NCBI RefSeq assembly: GCF_001634285.1
Contig: NZ_CP015438.1
Coordinates: 1,190,001 to 1,254,000, forward strand
Reading direction: 5' to 3'
Length of the DNA stretch: 64,000 nt
DNA from: Anoxybacillus amylolyticus
GTDB taxonomy: Bacteria > Bacillota > Bacilli > Bacillales > Anoxybacillaceae
Part shown: positions 26,656 to 37,197 of the stretch, one piece after another
How the letters are laid out: each line of letters starts with the position of its first letter
How positions within the stretch are numbered: the first letter of the stretch is position 1
Notes under the pieces: generated by a model
The model's database searches: none
The model's input: the letters and a program-made list of their open reading frames with translations, nothing else
Told to the model about the DNA's origin: nothing
Program-made: the position numbers and the translations under genes

Positions 26656-27318
26656 ATGAATGAGGAACAATGGCTCGAGGAGTTGTTGAAATTTAGCGAG
26701 GAAGACGGAAAATTTAGCGAAAAGCAATTAAAAATTTTAGAAGCAGCGATTGAAATGTTTGCGGAAAAAGGGTATGCAGCGACATCGACAAGCGAAATTG
26801 CTAAACGAGCTGGTGTAGCCGAAGGGACAATTTTTCGGCATTATAAAACAAAAAAAGATCTATTGTTAGCAATCGTCACACCGACATTGCTTCAGTCAGT
26901 CGCTCCGTTTTTAGCGAAAGAATTTGCGAAAGAAGTGTTTGAACATCAATACGAACATTACGAAGATTTTGTGCGCACTGTATGGAAAAATCGTTACAAA
27001 TTTGTAAAAAAATATTTACCAGCAATTCGTGTGTTTTGGCAAGAAATTGCGTTTCATGCTGAAATAAAAAAACAGTTAGAAGTGGTGTTTATGGAACACG
27101 TCTATGAGAAATTTAAAAAAATTGTGGAATATTTTCAAGAACGTGGGGAAATTGCGGATTTCCCTGTCGAGTCAGTCATTCGCTTGACTGTAACGACGAT
27201 TGCCGGCTTTTTTGCCACTCGTTTTATTATCATGCCGGACTACGAGTGGGACGACGAAGCGGAAATGGAGCGGACGATTCAGTTTTTAATGAACGGACTG
27301 AGAAAAAAAGGAGCCTAA
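26656..27318 (+). CDS. TetR-family regulator of the ABC exporter
   Basis: A 220-aa regulator. The helix-turn-helix is clear (ILEAAIEMFAEKGYAATSTSEIAKRAGVAEGTIFRHYKTKKDLL, about residues 29-72) after an extra 25-residue acidic N-terminus. The C-terminal helical domain should bind an inducer. ACAAGGAGAT precedes the ATG. It is the third gene of the exporter operon and most likely represses it through the paired AGTGAGTA sites in the promoter. Confidence 0.9.
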   Translation: MNEEQWLEELLKFSEEDGKFSEKQLKILEAAIEMFAEKGYAATSTSEIAKRAGVAEGTIFRHYKTKKDLLLAIVTPTLLQSVAPFLAKEFAKEVFEHQYEHYEDFVRTVWKNRYKFVKKYLPAIRVFWQEIAFHAEIKKQLEVVFMEHVYEKFKKIVEYFQERGEIADFPVESVIRLTVTTIAGFFATRFIIMPDYEWDDEAEMERTIQFLMNGLRKKGA

Positions 27319-27343
27319 TCCGCTAGTGGATTAGGCGTTTTTC
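27313..27343. terminator. Bidirectional terminator
   Basis: GCCTAATCC and GGATTAGGC pair around GCTAGT and are followed by GTTTTTC on the plus strand. It ends the exporter operon and overlaps the 3' side of convergent clpE. Confidence 0.85.
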
Positions 27344-29478
27344 TTTGCTTGAACGACGATTTGTCCATTCTCTACATCAACTTGAATCATCGTAGCATCG
27401 GTGTCATCAAGCAGTACATCGGCAATTTGGTCTTCGACATATTCTTGAATGATGCGGCGGAGCGGACGAGCACCGAAAGCTGGATGGTAACCAAGTTCGG
27501 CTAGTTTTTCTTTTGCAGCTTCCGTCACGACTAGTTCGACTTGTTGTTCTTGTAAGTTTGTTTTTAACTCAGCAAGCATAAGGTCGACGATTTTTAACAT
27601 ATGGGCTTTTTCAAGCGGTTTAAATTCGATGATTGCGTCAAAGCGGTTTAAAAACTCCGGCTTGAAATAGTGGTGTAACGTATCCAAAATGCTTGGTTCC
27701 ACTACTTCTCCATCTTTTTCAAAGCCGACCGTAATTTTTTTATCAGACGTACCTGCATTGCTTGTTGCGATAATGACTGTATCTTTAAAGCTGATGGTGC
27801 GTCCTTGACTATCGGTGAGACGTCCGTCTTCTAAAATTTGCAAGAACATATGTTGGACATCCGGATGCGCCTTCTCAATTTCGTCAAGCAAGATAATGCT
27901 GTAAGGGTTGCGGCGCACTTTTTCCGTGAGTTGCCCTGCTTCTTCGTGACCGACGTAGCCAGGAGGAGAACCGATTAATTTCGATACGGAATGTTTTTCC
28001 ATATATTCGCTCATATCAAGGCGAATCATTGCATCTTTTGAGCCAAATAATTCTTCCGCCAATGTTTTTGACAACTCCGTTTTCCCAACGCCTGTCGGTC
28101 CGACAAATAAGAACGAACCAATTGGACGGTTTTTCGATTTTAATCCGGCACGGCTGCGGCGGATTGCTTTCGCTATTTTTCTTACCGCTTCTTCCTGACC
28201 GATAACTTTTTTCGCCAAGTTCTCTTCTAGGTGTTTCATTTTTTCTTTTTCATCCGTTTGCAATTTGCCGACAGGAATGCCCGTTTTTTCTTCGATTAAT
28301 TGTTGAATATCTGCAACATCAATGATTGGCGTTTCTTGCGATTTCACGTTTTGCAGCTGTTTTTCTAATTTCAGCTCTTCTGCCCGCAATTTTGCCGCAA
28401 GTTCGTAGTTTTCTTCTTTCGCTGCTTGTTCTTTTTCTTTTGCCAGTTGGGCGAGCCGTTCGTGCAGTTGTTTTTCATCAGTTGGACCGATGCGTAAGTT
28501 TGCTTTTGAGCCTGCTTCGTCTAACAAGTCAATCGCTTTATCTGGCAAGAAGCGGTCTTGAATATAACGATGTGATAAAGTGACACACGCTTCGATCGCT
28601 TCATCTGTATAGTTGACATGGTGGAATTGTTCGTATTTTGCTTGAATGCCTTTTAAAATGTTTATTGCTTGTTCGACGGTCGGTTCATGGACAATGACCG
28701 GTTGGAAACGGCGTTCAAGCGCAGCATCTTTTTCGATTTGCCGGTATTCTTTTAATGTCGTTGCCCCAACAACTTGCAATTCCCCGCGAGCAAGCGCAGG
28801 TTTTAAAATGTTACCCGCATCCATTGAACCTTCTGCTGAACCAGCTCCGACGAGCAAATGAATTTCGTCAATGAATAAAATCACATTTTTGCGACGTTGC
28901 AATTCCGCAATTAACGTCTTCATTCGCTCTTCAAATTGCCCGCGAATGCCGGTATTAGCGACGAGGGAAGCGACATCAAGCAAGTATACTTCTTTGTTTA
29001 CTAGTTTTTCTGGCACTTGTCCTTCAGCGATTTTCAATGCCAATCCTTCGACAATCGCTGTTTTCCCAACCCCTGGCTCACCAATTAACACCGGATTGTT
29101 TTTATTCCGTCGGTTTAAAATTTCGATGACGCGCTCAATCTCTTTCTCCCGTCCGATGACTGGGTCAATAAGTCCTGCTTTCGCAAGTTGTGTTAAGTTT
29201 CGGCCGAATTTGTCTAAAAAGCCGCCTTGCTTTTGTTTTGTTGGCTGCGTGTTGTACGTTGGTATGTTCGTTTCTGAAGGAGAGGCAAACTCGTTTGAAA
29301 ATACGTCTTCAAAAGGAAAGGTTGGGAATTTCCCGAATCCGAAGTTCATTGGAATCGTTAATTCATGTTTTTGTTGTTCGTAGCAGTTGTGGCAAAGGTG
29401 CAATTGTTTTTTCTCTTGGTTAAATTGCAAATTCACAAACACAGTGGCTTTGTTTTGTTGGCATGCTTGACACATCAT
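27331..29478 (-). CDS. clpE: ATP-dependent Clp protease ATPase subunit ClpE
   Basis: HSP100 unfoldase of 715 aa that feeds proteins to ClpP during heat stress. The order is an N-terminal zinc finger (Cys pairs at CQAC and CHNC, residues about 3-30), AAA-1 with GEPGVGKTA, a UVR segment ([13 protein letters not shown]), and AAA-2 with GPTGVGKTE. The N-terminal zinc finger distinguishes ClpE from ClpC. ATG 29478 is chosen for AAGGAGG nine bases upstream. CtsR heptads overlap the promoter. B. subtilis has motAB beside clpE; those genes are absent here. Confidence 0.95.
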   Translation of the reverse strand: MMCQACQQNKATVFVNLQFNQEKKQLHLCHNCYEQQKHELTIPMNFGFGKFPTFPFEDVFSNEFASPSETNIPTYNTQPTKQKQGGFLDKFGRNLTQLAKAGLIDPVIGREKEIERVIEILNRRNKNNPVLIGEPGVGKTAIVEGLALKIAEGQVPEKLVNKEVYLLDVASLVANTGIRGQFEERMKTLIAELQRRKNVILFIDEIHLLVGAGSAEGSMDAGNILKPALARGELQVVGATTLKEYRQIEKDAALERRFQPVIVHEPTVEQAINILKGIQAKYEQFHHVNYTDEAIEACVTLSHRYIQDRFLPDKAIDLLDEAGSKANLRIGPTDEKQLHERLAQLAKEKEQAAKEENYELAAKLRAEELKLEKQLQNVKSQETPIIDVADIQQLIEEKTGIPVGKLQTDEKEKMKHLEENLAKKVIGQEEAVRKIAKAIRRSRAGLKSKNRPIGSFLFVGPTGVGKTELSKTLAEELFGSKDAMIRLDMSEYMEKHSVSKLIGSPPGYVGHEEAGQLTEKVRRNPYSIILLDEIEKAHPDVQHMFLQILEDGRLTDSQGRTISFKDTVIIATSNAGTSDKKITVGFEKDGEVVEPSILDTLHHYFKPEFLNRFDAIIEFKPLEKAHMLKIVDLMLAELKTNLQEQQVELVVTEAAKEKLAELGYHPAFGARPLRRIIQEYVEDQIADVLLDDTDATMIQVDVENGQIVVQAKKNA

Positions 29479-29499
29479 GAAGCATAACCTCCTTTTTTG

Positions 29500-29557
29500 T
29501 TTGACTTTGACTTTCTTTGACCTTTCTGTTTTTATTATAATTTGACCTTTTTTGACT
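29500..29557 (-). promoter_or_regulatory. CtsR operators and promoter of clpE
   Basis: Read on the minus strand there are two tandem heptad pairs of the CtsR type: AGTCAAA-AAA-GGTCAAA (29541-29557) and GGTCAAA-GAA-AGTCAAA (29506-29522), plus an extra AGTCAAA half-site at 29500-29506. The spacing of three bases between heptads is as in the CtsR consensus. TATAAT lies between the pairs. Repression would be lifted at high temperature. Confidence 0.9.
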
Positions 29558-29684
29558 TTCAAGACCTTTTTTAAAAAATTTGTGCGAACGATGAAATGTT
29601 TTTGAAGAAAGTGTGAATAATGACGTATGGCAAAAAAGATGTGATATAGTAAACGTGGAAAACGGAAAAAAAGGGGAGAAAAAC

Positions 29685-30383
29685 GTGAAACGAAAGATGT
29701 TTTTTTTACTTGCTAGCTTTGTAATAATACTTATAGCAGCATGTAGTCATACGGAACACAGAGAAGAACAAGAGATTTTGAATGTTAAAATCGAAGCGAA
29801 ATCACCGATGGATGTAAATAAAACAACGGAAATCTCCTGTCTTGTTACATATGGAAACGAAAAAGTAGACGATGCGGATGAAGTGAAGTTTGAAATTTGG
29901 AAACAGGGCAGCGAAAAACACGAGATGTTGCCAGCGAAGAATAAAGGGAATGGAAAATATGCGGTGACAAAAACGTTCACAGAAGCAGGCACGTATTCGA
30001 TAGTTGCCCATGTGACAGCGCATAATATGCATAACATGCCGAAAACGGATATCGTTGTCGGGAATCCATCAGCTTCCACGACTGAACACGACCATCATTC
30101 AGACGTTATGATTATGCTTATGAAGCAACCATATGAAGCAAACAAACAAGCAAAGTTTGTAGCGCATGTAACGCATGATAACAAACCGCTTGTCGGTGCG
30201 GACGTTCATTTTGAAATTTGGAAAGGGAATGGAAAACACGAAGTTATTGATGCCACGGAGAAAGGAAAGGGAGAATACGAAGCAACTACGACCTTTAAAG
30301 AAAAAGGAACGTATTTTGTGAAAGTGCATGTGGAAACGAAAGACTTACATGATCATCAAATCGAGCAAGTGACGGTTCAGTAA
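29685..30383 (+). CDS. Lipoprotein with two YtkA-like domains
   Basis: A 232-aa exported lipoprotein with signal peptide and lipobox LIAAC (Cys about 20). Two homologous beta-rich domains follow, each with a FEIWK motif and a [16 protein letters not shown] ending (about residues 30-125 and 135-232), matching the FixH/YtkA fold. The domains are His-rich near their ends ([14 protein letters not shown]), which could bind metal; that is inference. GTG 29685 with AAGGGGAG upstream is the start; the open frame further upstream has no support. Confidence 0.8.
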   Translation: MKRKMFFLLASFVIILIAACSHTEHREEQEILNVKIEAKSPMDVNKTTEISCLVTYGNEKVDDADEVKFEIWKQGSEKHEMLPAKNKGNGKYAVTKTFTEAGTYSIVAHVTAHNMHNMPKTDIVVGNPSASTTEHDHHSDVMIMLMKQPYEANKQAKFVAHVTHDNKPLVGADVHFEIWKGNGKHEVIDATEKGKGEYEATTTFKEKGTYFVKVHVETKDLHDHQIEQVTVQ

Positions 30384-30413
30384 GGATGCCCAAATGGCAT
30401 CCTTTTCTTTTTA
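30382..30413 (+). terminator. Terminator of the YtkA-like lipoprotein gene
   Basis: AAGGATGCC and GGCATCCTT pair around CAAAT, followed by TTCTTTTTAT. Confidence 0.88.
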
Positions 30414-30481
30414 TTGTCGTCTTTCTTTGTTTATTTCTTCATATATATAAGCACAGAGACAAGTGGGACGAGGTGAAAAAG

Positions 30482-31498
30482 GTGGACAAAGCGTGGGTAG
30501 GTGCTTGGCAAATTGCTGCCGTATATGTCGGAACAGTGGTTGGTGCTGGATTTGCGACTGGGAAAGAAATTGTTGAGTTTTTTACCCAATACGGAACGGG
30601 TGGAACGGTTGGGGTGCTCATAAGCGGAGGATTGTTTATGTGGGGGGGCATGCGCCTTATGATGATGGCGCGGGCGCTACGCGCTTCTTCTTACAAACAG
30701 TTGAACGATTATTTATTTGGCAAATCGGCAAATGTCATCATTACCGCCGTGATGACGGTTATGGTGCTTGGTGTGACAGCGGTGATGCTATCAGGGGCAG
30801 GGGCCCTCTTTTATGAACAGCTTGGCTTGCCAAAACAACTAGGGATAGTAATTACAATTTGCTTGCTGTTTATTACGATGCTTTACGACCGAAAAGGATT
30901 ATTGGCAGTAAACGTGTTTGTCGTGCCGCTTATGTTATTGTTTAGCATTGGGATATTAGGAAAATTGGCGGTTACTGATAAATGGTGCATGACAGCAACC
31001 GTTTCCCATCATTCATGGCGAGCGCTATTTTCCCCTTTTTCGTATGCGGCACTTAATTTAGCATTAGCACAACCAGTGCTCGTTCCGCTGGCAACGGAAG
31101 CGAGAGATGAGCGAACAGTAAAAAGGGGTGCATTGATTGGTGGCGGGATATTAACGCTTATTTTATTAAGCAGTCATGTGGTATTGCTATCGTTTCCGTA
31201 CGTGCTGCACTATGACATTCCGATGGCGGAAATTATTCATACGTTTTTCGCTTCAATGTATTGGCTTTATTTACTTGTGATTTATGGAGAAATTTTTACT
31301 TCTCTTGTTGGTGGCGTGTTCGGGCTGCGCCGGCAGTTCCATTTCGTTTCGTCTCCATTATTTTTCATTGTTATCCTTGCTTTACTATATGCTGTCGGTT
31401 CGTTTCGATATAGCGTGTTATTATCGTTTTTGTATCCGCTGTTTGGCTATGTAAGCATCCTCTTTCTTTTTTTGTTAACACTACGCAAAATGCCTTAA
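30482..31498 (+). CDS. ykvI: YkvI-like membrane transporter
   Basis: A 338-aa polytopic membrane protein with about 10 helices and the N-terminal GTVVGAGFATGKEIVEFFTQYG glycine-rich motif of the YkvI family, which is distantly related to APC/LeuT-fold transporters. Its place after clpE and before queC is as in B. subtilis. GTG 30482 with GAGGTG six bases upstream is preferred; the frame extends further upstream into the preceding terminator, which argues against an earlier start. Substrate unknown. Confidence 0.82.
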   Translation: MDKAWVGAWQIAAVYVGTVVGAGFATGKEIVEFFTQYGTGGTVGVLISGGLFMWGGMRLMMMARALRASSYKQLNDYLFGKSANVIITAVMTVMVLGVTAVMLSGAGALFYEQLGLPKQLGIVITICLLFITMLYDRKGLLAVNVFVVPLMLLFSIGILGKLAVTDKWCMTATVSHHSWRALFSPFSYAALNLALAQPVLVPLATEARDERTVKRGALIGGGILTLILLSSHVVLLSFPYVLHYDIPMAEIIHTFFASMYWLYLLVIYGEIFTSLVGGVFGLRRQFHFVSSPLFFIVILALLYAVGSFRYSVLLSFLYPLFGYVSILFLFLLTLRKMP

Positions 31499-31527
31499 GG
31501 CATTTGTCGACTATCGACAAATGCCTT
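31497..31527. terminator. Bidirectional terminator
   Basis: AAGGCATTTGTCGA and TCGACAAATGCCTT form a perfect 14-bp stem with a 3-nt loop between ykvI and the convergent chemoreceptor gene. No T-run follows on either side beyond TTC, so it may rely on the stem strength. Confidence 0.7.
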
Positions 31528-31533
31528 CGCTAA

Positions 31534-33144
31534 TTAATGGAAGCGTCTTGTGATTTGTTGTAATTTTTGGATGGATTGTGAAAGTAATGCTGCTTCATTG
31601 GCTAACTCATGGATAGCAACAGTTTGTTGCTCTAGTCCGGCGGTCGTTTCATGCACCATGCTTGTAAAATCGCTCGCAATCGCATGTACGTCGCTAATCG
31701 CTTGCTTTAGCTCATTTCCGTTATTAGTAATTTTCATTACGTGTGTTCGACTACGATGCAACAATTCATTCATTTCTACAGACATCCGTTGGAAGGAAGC
31801 CATCACTTCGTTTGTTTGCAATAACGATATCATCGTTTCGTTTGCAGTTTGTCCATTTTGTTCGACGGCCTGGACGACATTTTGTAGCATATTGCGCATC
31901 GTTTGCAACGATGATAAAATCCGCGCTGCAAACGCATTCGTATTTTCCGCTAATTCCCGTACTTCTTGGGCCACAATGGCAAACCCTTTTCCTGCCTCGC
32001 CTGCGCGTGACGCTTCAATCGATGCATTTAATGCTAGTAAGTTTGTTTGCTTAGCAATGGCGGTAATTGCCGATACCATTTCGACGGTTCGGTTCGCTTC
32101 TTCGGAAACGGTATGAATGAGGTTTACTGTTTCGTTCAAGTCATGCTGCATGTGTTGCATATGCTGTTTCGTTCTATCAATTAGCCGTGCCCCTTCATTC
32201 GCCGATTTCATCGCTTCTTGCGCTTGGCTCACGACGCGTTCAAAATCTGTTTGCATGTCTTGTACTTCGGTCATCATTCCGGTGACAAGCTCGTTCGCTT
32301 CTGCGACGGAAGCCGTCTGCTGTTTGGAACCTTCGCGAAATGTTTCCATCGCGGCGGAAATTTCCGCGAACGCTTCCGACAATCGCTTCGTTTCTTCTTG
32401 TTGATTTTCACTCACTTGCTGTACGGTTGATGTTGCTTTTGCCAGTTCCTCTAAAATAGTGCGCACCCCAACAATCATTTTATTTAGTTCATAGCCGATT
32501 TGGTGAAACTCCGTTCGCTTTTTAGCGGTGTGTACTTCTGCACGAAGATTACCTGACGATACGGTTCGGGTGACGCTATACCAATGGCGCATTTCGCGAA
32601 CAATCGCTTTGTAGAAAAAGCCTCCTATTCCTAAACTAATGATCACTGTCAGCAAAAAGGCAGCGAAAGAAGGAAGAGAAAAAAGCGTTGCCATCCCAAA
32701 ACTAATCGAAGCAGGAACAAGCGCTAGCAAGATAAAGTGAATCTGCAAATACGGCAGGTGCATTAACCGTCCCATCCGTAAATTAAAACGCTTTCCTGTT
32801 ATGTCTGTATAAAGCGGACAGCTTGCATCGATTAATAACTCGCCTGTATCGCGCCTATACGCTTGCAATAAAGGCACGGTCGTTTTCGCCGCTTTTTGTC
32901 CGGTGTCATCGGAAAACGTCCGCCCTTCTCGCAGTCTATTTGTATGAACAACAGCGTACCCCGTTTCATCCACAATGACAAAATATTCATCCCGCTCTAG
33001 CTGCTCGTCTAAAAACGAACGAACCGATTCCATTTGTTCGACAATTGGTTTTGCTCGATCTAGCTTTTGTTGTAGCTTTTCCGCGACATCGGTGACTTTT
33101 TTGAGCGCTTGCTGGGCGCGTCGTTTTTTAAGCAACCGGTCCAT
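31534..33144 (-). CDS. Methyl-accepting chemotaxis protein with cytoplasmic N-terminal sensor
   Basis: A 536-aa chemoreceptor. The N-terminus (about 1-125) is soluble and has a PAS/Cache-like strand pattern ([21 protein letters not shown]) preceded by a short coiled coil. A two-helix hairpin (about 130-180) anchors it, then a HAMP-like region and the signalling domain with the conserved tip [41 protein letters not shown]. There is no extracellular sensor domain, so it reads an internal signal. ATG 33144 has GGGGGG upstream. Single-gene unit. Confidence 0.88.
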   Translation of the reverse strand: MDRLLKKRRAQQALKKVTDVAEKLQQKLDRAKPIVEQMESVRSFLDEQLERDEYFVIVDETGYAVVHTNRLREGRTFSDDTGQKAAKTTVPLLQAYRRDTGELLIDASCPLYTDITGKRFNLRMGRLMHLPYLQIHFILLALVPASISFGMATLFSLPSFAAFLLTVIISLGIGGFFYKAIVREMRHWYSVTRTVSSGNLRAEVHTAKKRTEFHQIGYELNKMIVGVRTILEELAKATSTVQQVSENQQEETKRLSEAFAEISAAMETFREGSKQQTASVAEANELVTGMMTEVQDMQTDFERVVSQAQEAMKSANEGARLIDRTKQHMQHMQHDLNETVNLIHTVSEEANRTVEMVSAITAIAKQTNLLALNASIEASRAGEAGKGFAIVAQEVRELAENTNAFAARILSSLQTMRNMLQNVVQAVEQNGQTANETMISLLQTNEVMASFQRMSVEMNELLHRSRTHVMKITNNGNELKQAISDVHAIASDFTSMVHETTAGLEQQTVAIHELANEAALLSQSIQKLQQITRRFH

Positions 33145-33275
33145 CACACATCCCCCCCTTTTCAATATATACTGAAAATTCACATTCATCAATGAAAAAA
33201 ATGTAATGTATGCATAAAACGAGTAATGAACGGAACAATAAGGAAAAACGAACGACTATTTAAGGGGAATGTCAT

Positions 33276-34790
33276 ATGTCTATTTTCTCGTTTTTTTTTA
33301 AAAAAAAGAGCCTAAACAATCAGGTGAAGACATTATCACAATTATTGCAGATGTTGAAACAGTCCAGCGATTTTGCCACCATTGAATTTCAAATAAGCGG
33401 AGGACAATATGTTTCTATTTCCTATTTTGATTCGCTCGTTGATCCAAAACTGCTGCAACAACAAGTGCTTTGTCATTTACAGCGAGAGATGCCAGCTTCC
33501 CTTTCGGTGAACGACCTTCAACAAATCATTCCTGTTCAACGAATCGAAGTGGTAGCGGATGTGGAGTCTATACAAACAAAACTATTAAAAGGATTCGCCC
33601 TCATTCAACTGTCAAGTGATGCGAAAGGTTGTGCATTAATTAATTTAGCAAGCGAAAATTTAGGATTGCGGCAAAATAATGACTCAGAAAACGAATTTAG
33701 CGTCGTTGGTCCGAAGGTGGGTTTTGTTGAAAATATAGGTACAAATTTACATTTGTTACGCCGGCAAATTGTGACGCCAAACTTAATTTTCCGTGAACTT
33801 ACGTTAGGGACGATGTCAAGAACGAAGATAGTAATTGCTTATATTGACGGAATCGTCAATGAACAAATATTACAGACTGTGACACAGAGAGTGAGCGAAA
33901 TTGAATTTGATATTATATTTGATACATCCTTGCTTGAGCAAATGTTATCCGATAACTCCTCTTCTCCTTTTCCTTCATTTGTATCGACCGAACGTGTAGA
34001 CAAAGCAGTGTATGCTTTGATTGAAGGGCAAGTCGCCATTTTAGCAGACGGTTCACCGTATGTCATTACCGGTCCATCGACATTATTTGATTTTTTTACA
34101 TCGCCCGAAGATTATTATTTGCCATGGGTGCTCGGTTCGTTTTTTCGGCTCATTCGCATGTTTGGTGTCCTGTTTTCCATTTTGGCTTCGCCGATTTATG
34201 TGGCTGTTTTAACGTACCATTACGAGATGATTCCGAAAGATTTGCTCGGTCCAATTATTTTTTCCCGTTCGAACGTTCCCTTTCCGCCGACGCTAGAAGT
34301 GTTATTTTTAGAGATTACGATCGAACTGTTGCGTGAAGCGGGTGCACGCCTGCCGACAAAAGTCGCACAAACGCTTGGGATCGTTGGAGGGATTGTGATT
34401 GGACAAGCATCAGTGGACGCGGCGCTTACTAGCAATATTTTACTTATTATTGTTGCATTAGGGGCGCTTGCTTCATTTACAACTCCTGTTTACAAAATGT
34501 CAAATACCATTCGTTTTATTCGATTTCCTATTATTTTGTTCGCAGCGTGTTGGGGTGGAATTGGCATCGCTTTTTCTATTTGTTTTCTTCTTATTCATTT
34601 AGGGAAGTTGGAGTCTTTTGGTAACCCTTATTTAGTACCGTTATACCCGTTGCGTTTAAAAGATTTTACCGACAGCTTTATCCGTTCCTCTTATGAACGA
34701 ACGGTAAAGCGACCAAGCTACCTAAGAACTCAATCGTTGTGGCGATATGATCCGAAAAAAGCCAAGCAAAAGAAGGATATTGATGAATAG
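33276..34790 (+). CDS. gerKA: Spore germinant receptor subunit A, GerKA-like
   Basis: A 504-aa GerA-family protein of the spore inner membrane. A soluble N-terminal region of about 250 residues is followed by five or six helices from about residue 285. Family motifs ITGPSTLFDFFTSPEDYY and GIVGGIVIGQASVDA are present. AAGGGG precedes the ATG. The gene order A-C-B matches B. subtilis gerK rather than gerA or gerB. GCATAA about 60 bp upstream (33212) could be a sigma-G -35 box, but no clean -10 follows, so this is tentative. The gerK name rests on gene order. Confidence 0.85.
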   Translation: MSIFSFFFKKKSLNNQVKTLSQLLQMLKQSSDFATIEFQISGGQYVSISYFDSLVDPKLLQQQVLCHLQREMPASLSVNDLQQIIPVQRIEVVADVESIQTKLLKGFALIQLSSDAKGCALINLASENLGLRQNNDSENEFSVVGPKVGFVENIGTNLHLLRRQIVTPNLIFRELTLGTMSRTKIVIAYIDGIVNEQILQTVTQRVSEIEFDIIFDTSLLEQMLSDNSSSPFPSFVSTERVDKAVYALIEGQVAILADGSPYVITGPSTLFDFFTSPEDYYLPWVLGSFFRLIRMFGVLFSILASPIYVAVLTYHYEMIPKDLLGPIIFSRSNVPFPPTLEVLFLEITIELLREAGARLPTKVAQTLGIVGGIVIGQASVDAALTSNILLIIVALGALASFTTPVYKMSNTIRFIRFPIILFAACWGGIGIAFSICFLLIHLGKLESFGNPYLVPLYPLRLKDFTDSFIRSSYERTVKRPSYLRTQSLWRYDPKKAKQKKDIDE

Positions 34791-34802
34791 AAGGTGGTTT
34801 GT

Positions 34803-35882
34803 ATGAAGAGAACTGTCTGCTTCGTGTTCCTATTGACGATCCTATTGGCTGGCTGTAAAAGCTCACGTATCGTCGATCAAGTACAAATTATTCATGCAAT
34901 GGGGTATGATTGGAAAAATGGCAAGTACATTGGCACAGCTATTTATCCGACGTTTAAGCAAGGACCGATGACAAAGCCAGATATTTTAACAACGGAATCG
35001 TCAACGACGTACGATTTAATTCCACGCTTGTCGTCAAAGTCGGCGCTGCCGATTGAAGAAGGACAAATGCGTCTTGTCTTATTTGGGGAATCGTTTGCGA
35101 AAAAAGGAATTACGGAGATTGTGCATAGCCTAGCCCGAAACAATAAAGTCGGCAGCCATTTGCAGCTGGCGGTGGCAAAGGGGGATGCGGAAGAACTGTT
35201 GCGCATTACAGCAAAAACGACATTGAGCGATACGCTTTATCTATCCAACCTTGTCGAACAAAATATTCGCGAAATGAATTTGCCGAACACGAATTTACAC
35301 ATCTTTTTATACAATTACTTTGGCAAAGGGCGTGATCCGTTTTTGCCTTATTTTGAAAAAAAGGGGGATTTCGTCAAACTCGAAGGACTTGCGTTATTTA
35401 AAGATGGACATTATGTTGGTCGCATTGATTTACGCCAGTCGTTTCTTGTGAAATTGTTGTTAGATGAAACAAAAAATGGGGTATATCAAATTCCGATCTC
35501 TCAAAATGAAAAAAAAGGACGCGTATTGTTAGAAAATTTGTTTGCGACCTCTCAGTATTCATTAAAAAAAGGGAAGCAACCGATAATTGATATTTATATT
35601 CGTATTCGTGCTTCTGTTCGTGATTATCCAACATGGCTAGATTTAGCAGAAGCAAAAAATTTTCATAATGTAGAAAAACAAATGGAGAAACATCTTTCTC
35701 AAGATATAAAGAGACTCATTTCTTCTTTTCAAAAAAAAGAAATTGATCCTCTAGGAATTGGTGATTTTGTTCGAAGCCATACAAGACATTGGGATGAAAA
35801 GAAATTTAATAAACAATACCCTGCACTACATATTCGTCCACACGTTAAAGTTAATATTGCTGAAACGGGAATTGGCCAGTAA
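34803..35882 (+). CDS. gerKC: Spore germinant receptor lipoprotein C, GerKC-like
   Basis: A 359-aa lipoprotein with lipobox LLAGC (Cys near residue 18), the GerC-type subunit of the germinant receptor. Motifs such as VDQVQIIHAMGYDW, QMRLVLFGESFAKKGI and LEGLALFKDGHYVG match the Ger(x)C family. GAAGGTGG lies upstream of the ATG and it starts 12 bp after gerKA. Base composition drops in its last third and stays low through gerKB. Confidence 0.88.
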   Translation: MKRTVCFVFLLTILLAGCKSSRIVDQVQIIHAMGYDWKNGKYIGTAIYPTFKQGPMTKPDILTTESSTTYDLIPRLSSKSALPIEEGQMRLVLFGESFAKKGITEIVHSLARNNKVGSHLQLAVAKGDAEELLRITAKTTLSDTLYLSNLVEQNIREMNLPNTNLHIFLYNYFGKGRDPFLPYFEKKGDFVKLEGLALFKDGHYVGRIDLRQSFLVKLLLDETKNGVYQIPISQNEKKGRVLLENLFATSQYSLKKGKQPIIDIYIRIRASVRDYPTWLDLAEAKNFHNVEKQMEKHLSQDIKRLISSFQKKEIDPLGIGDFVRSHTRHWDEKKFNKQYPALHIRPHVKVNIAETGIGQ

Positions 35883-35908
35883 TTTTTCACTGTATATGGA
35901 GGAAAGAC

Positions 35909-37027
35909 ATGAAGTTTGGTGAGCGTGAACGGTTTCTTATATCTCCTTTTTTAGTTTTTTTTACTATTCATTGTTCTCAAGTGGGAGTAGGGATTTTAAG
36001 TTTACCTAATCGTATCAATGAGAAAGTAGGGCATGATGGGTGGATTAGTGTCGCTCTTGCCGGAGGAGTAGTGCATCTTTTAATATGGATGATCTACAAA
36101 ATTTTCAACGATCAAGAAATAAATATGATTGATGTAAACACTCGATATTTTGGACAATGGATCGGCACTATGTTAAATATTGCATTGCTTACTTATTTCT
36201 TTTTATTTGCTCTCATTGTTTTGCGAACCTATGTTGAGATTATAAAAGTATGGGTCTTTCCTTTAATGGGGGCATGGCAATTTTGTTTGATTCTTTTAGT
36301 GATGACGTATTATACGGTAAGCGGTGGGTTCCGTGTTGTTGCCGGACTATGTTTTTGGGGGGTGGTTATTCCTATTTCAACCATTTTTCCTATGCTGTTT
36401 TTTCCACTTGAGTACGCTCATTACCGTAATCTTTTGCCTGTATTTGATCACTCTGTCGTTGAAATTTTAAAAGGCGCCAAAGGAGTAACTTTTGAGTATC
36501 TTGGTTTTGAAATGATTTTAATTTACTATTCATTTATCAAACACCCGGCACACTCACACAAATGGGCACAATGGGCAAATGCCTTGACTACCTTTATTTA
36601 TTTAGTGGTCGTCTTGATTGCAACTGTATTTTATAATGAGGAGCAAATTCGTCATGTCATTTGGCCGACATTAACGCTCGCCAAAATTCCTGAAATACCG
36701 TTTATCGAAAGGATGGAGTATATTGTTATATCTATTTATGTGCTCGTTATTTTTCCCATTATTTGTTTAGCAACATGGTCCGTTACATATGGGTTAAAAC
36801 GAATGTTTGCTTTAAAACAAAAATTTACATTGCCCGTTATCGTTTCTTTGTTGTTCATAGCTTCTGTTTCTTTAGATAAGCGTGAGCACATTCAACAGCT
36901 TGGCACTCTTGTGTCTACAGTAGGCTTCTATGTTTTAATGGGATATATCCCGACGATTTATTGCATTACATTTTTTGTAAGAAAATTAAAATCTAAGGGT
37001 AGGGTAGTACGAAAGGAAGAAGTATGA
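35909..37027 (+). CDS. gerKB: Spore germinant receptor permease subunit B, GerKB-like
   Basis: A 372-aa integral membrane protein with 10 helices, of the GerB branch of the APC superfamily that binds the germinant. The first helix contains QVGVGILSLPNR, and GFEMILIYYSFI is a family motif. GGAGGAAAG precedes the ATG. AT-rich codons (TCT, CTT, ATT) are more common than in the neighbouring genes. It completes the A-C-B receptor operon; the germinant is unknown but GerK of B. subtilis responds with sugars. Confidence 0.88.
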   Translation: MKFGERERFLISPFLVFFTIHCSQVGVGILSLPNRINEKVGHDGWISVALAGGVVHLLIWMIYKIFNDQEINMIDVNTRYFGQWIGTMLNIALLTYFFLFALIVLRTYVEIIKVWVFPLMGAWQFCLILLVMTYYTVSGGFRVVAGLCFWGVVIPISTIFPMLFFPLEYAHYRNLLPVFDHSVVEILKGAKGVTFEYLGFEMILIYYSFIKHPAHSHKWAQWANALTTFIYLVVVLIATVFYNEEQIRHVIWPTLTLAKIPEIPFIERMEYIVISIYVLVIFPIICLATWSVTYGLKRMFALKQKFTLPVIVSLLFIASVSLDKREHIQQLGTLVSTVGFYVLMGYIPTIYCITFFVRKLKSKGRVVRKEEV

Positions 37028-37080
37028 TATAGTATGGGAGGAAAAAACTTTATAGAAGAAATCCGTACCATTTGGGCGGG

Positions 37081-37113
37081 AGAGGTTCTAGAACAACCCT
37101 CTATAAAAAACTA
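37081..37113 (+). promoter_or_regulatory. PreQ1-I riboswitch of queCDEF
   Basis: AGAGGTTCTAG, a short loop, ACCCTCTATAAAAAACTAG is the class I preQ1 aptamer almost letter for letter: the AGAGG/CCTCT stem and the A-rich tail that forms the pseudoknot. It lies 85 bp upstream of queC and turns off queuosine precursor synthesis when preQ1 is bound. Confidence 0.95.
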
Positions 37114-37115
37114 GG

Positions 37116-37148
37116 GAAAGCTATATCCTTAGGAGGGTATGGCTTTTT
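37116..37148 (+). terminator. PreQ1-controlled terminator upstream of queC
   Basis: AAAGCTATATCC pairs with GGTATGGCTTT around TTAGGAG, followed by a T-run. It begins right after the aptamer tail and is its expression platform. Confidence 0.85.
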
Positions 37149-37197
37149 GTTTTAGAACGCTCTTTCTTCTTGAGAAAAAGAAAGGAGAGCGAGGCGA

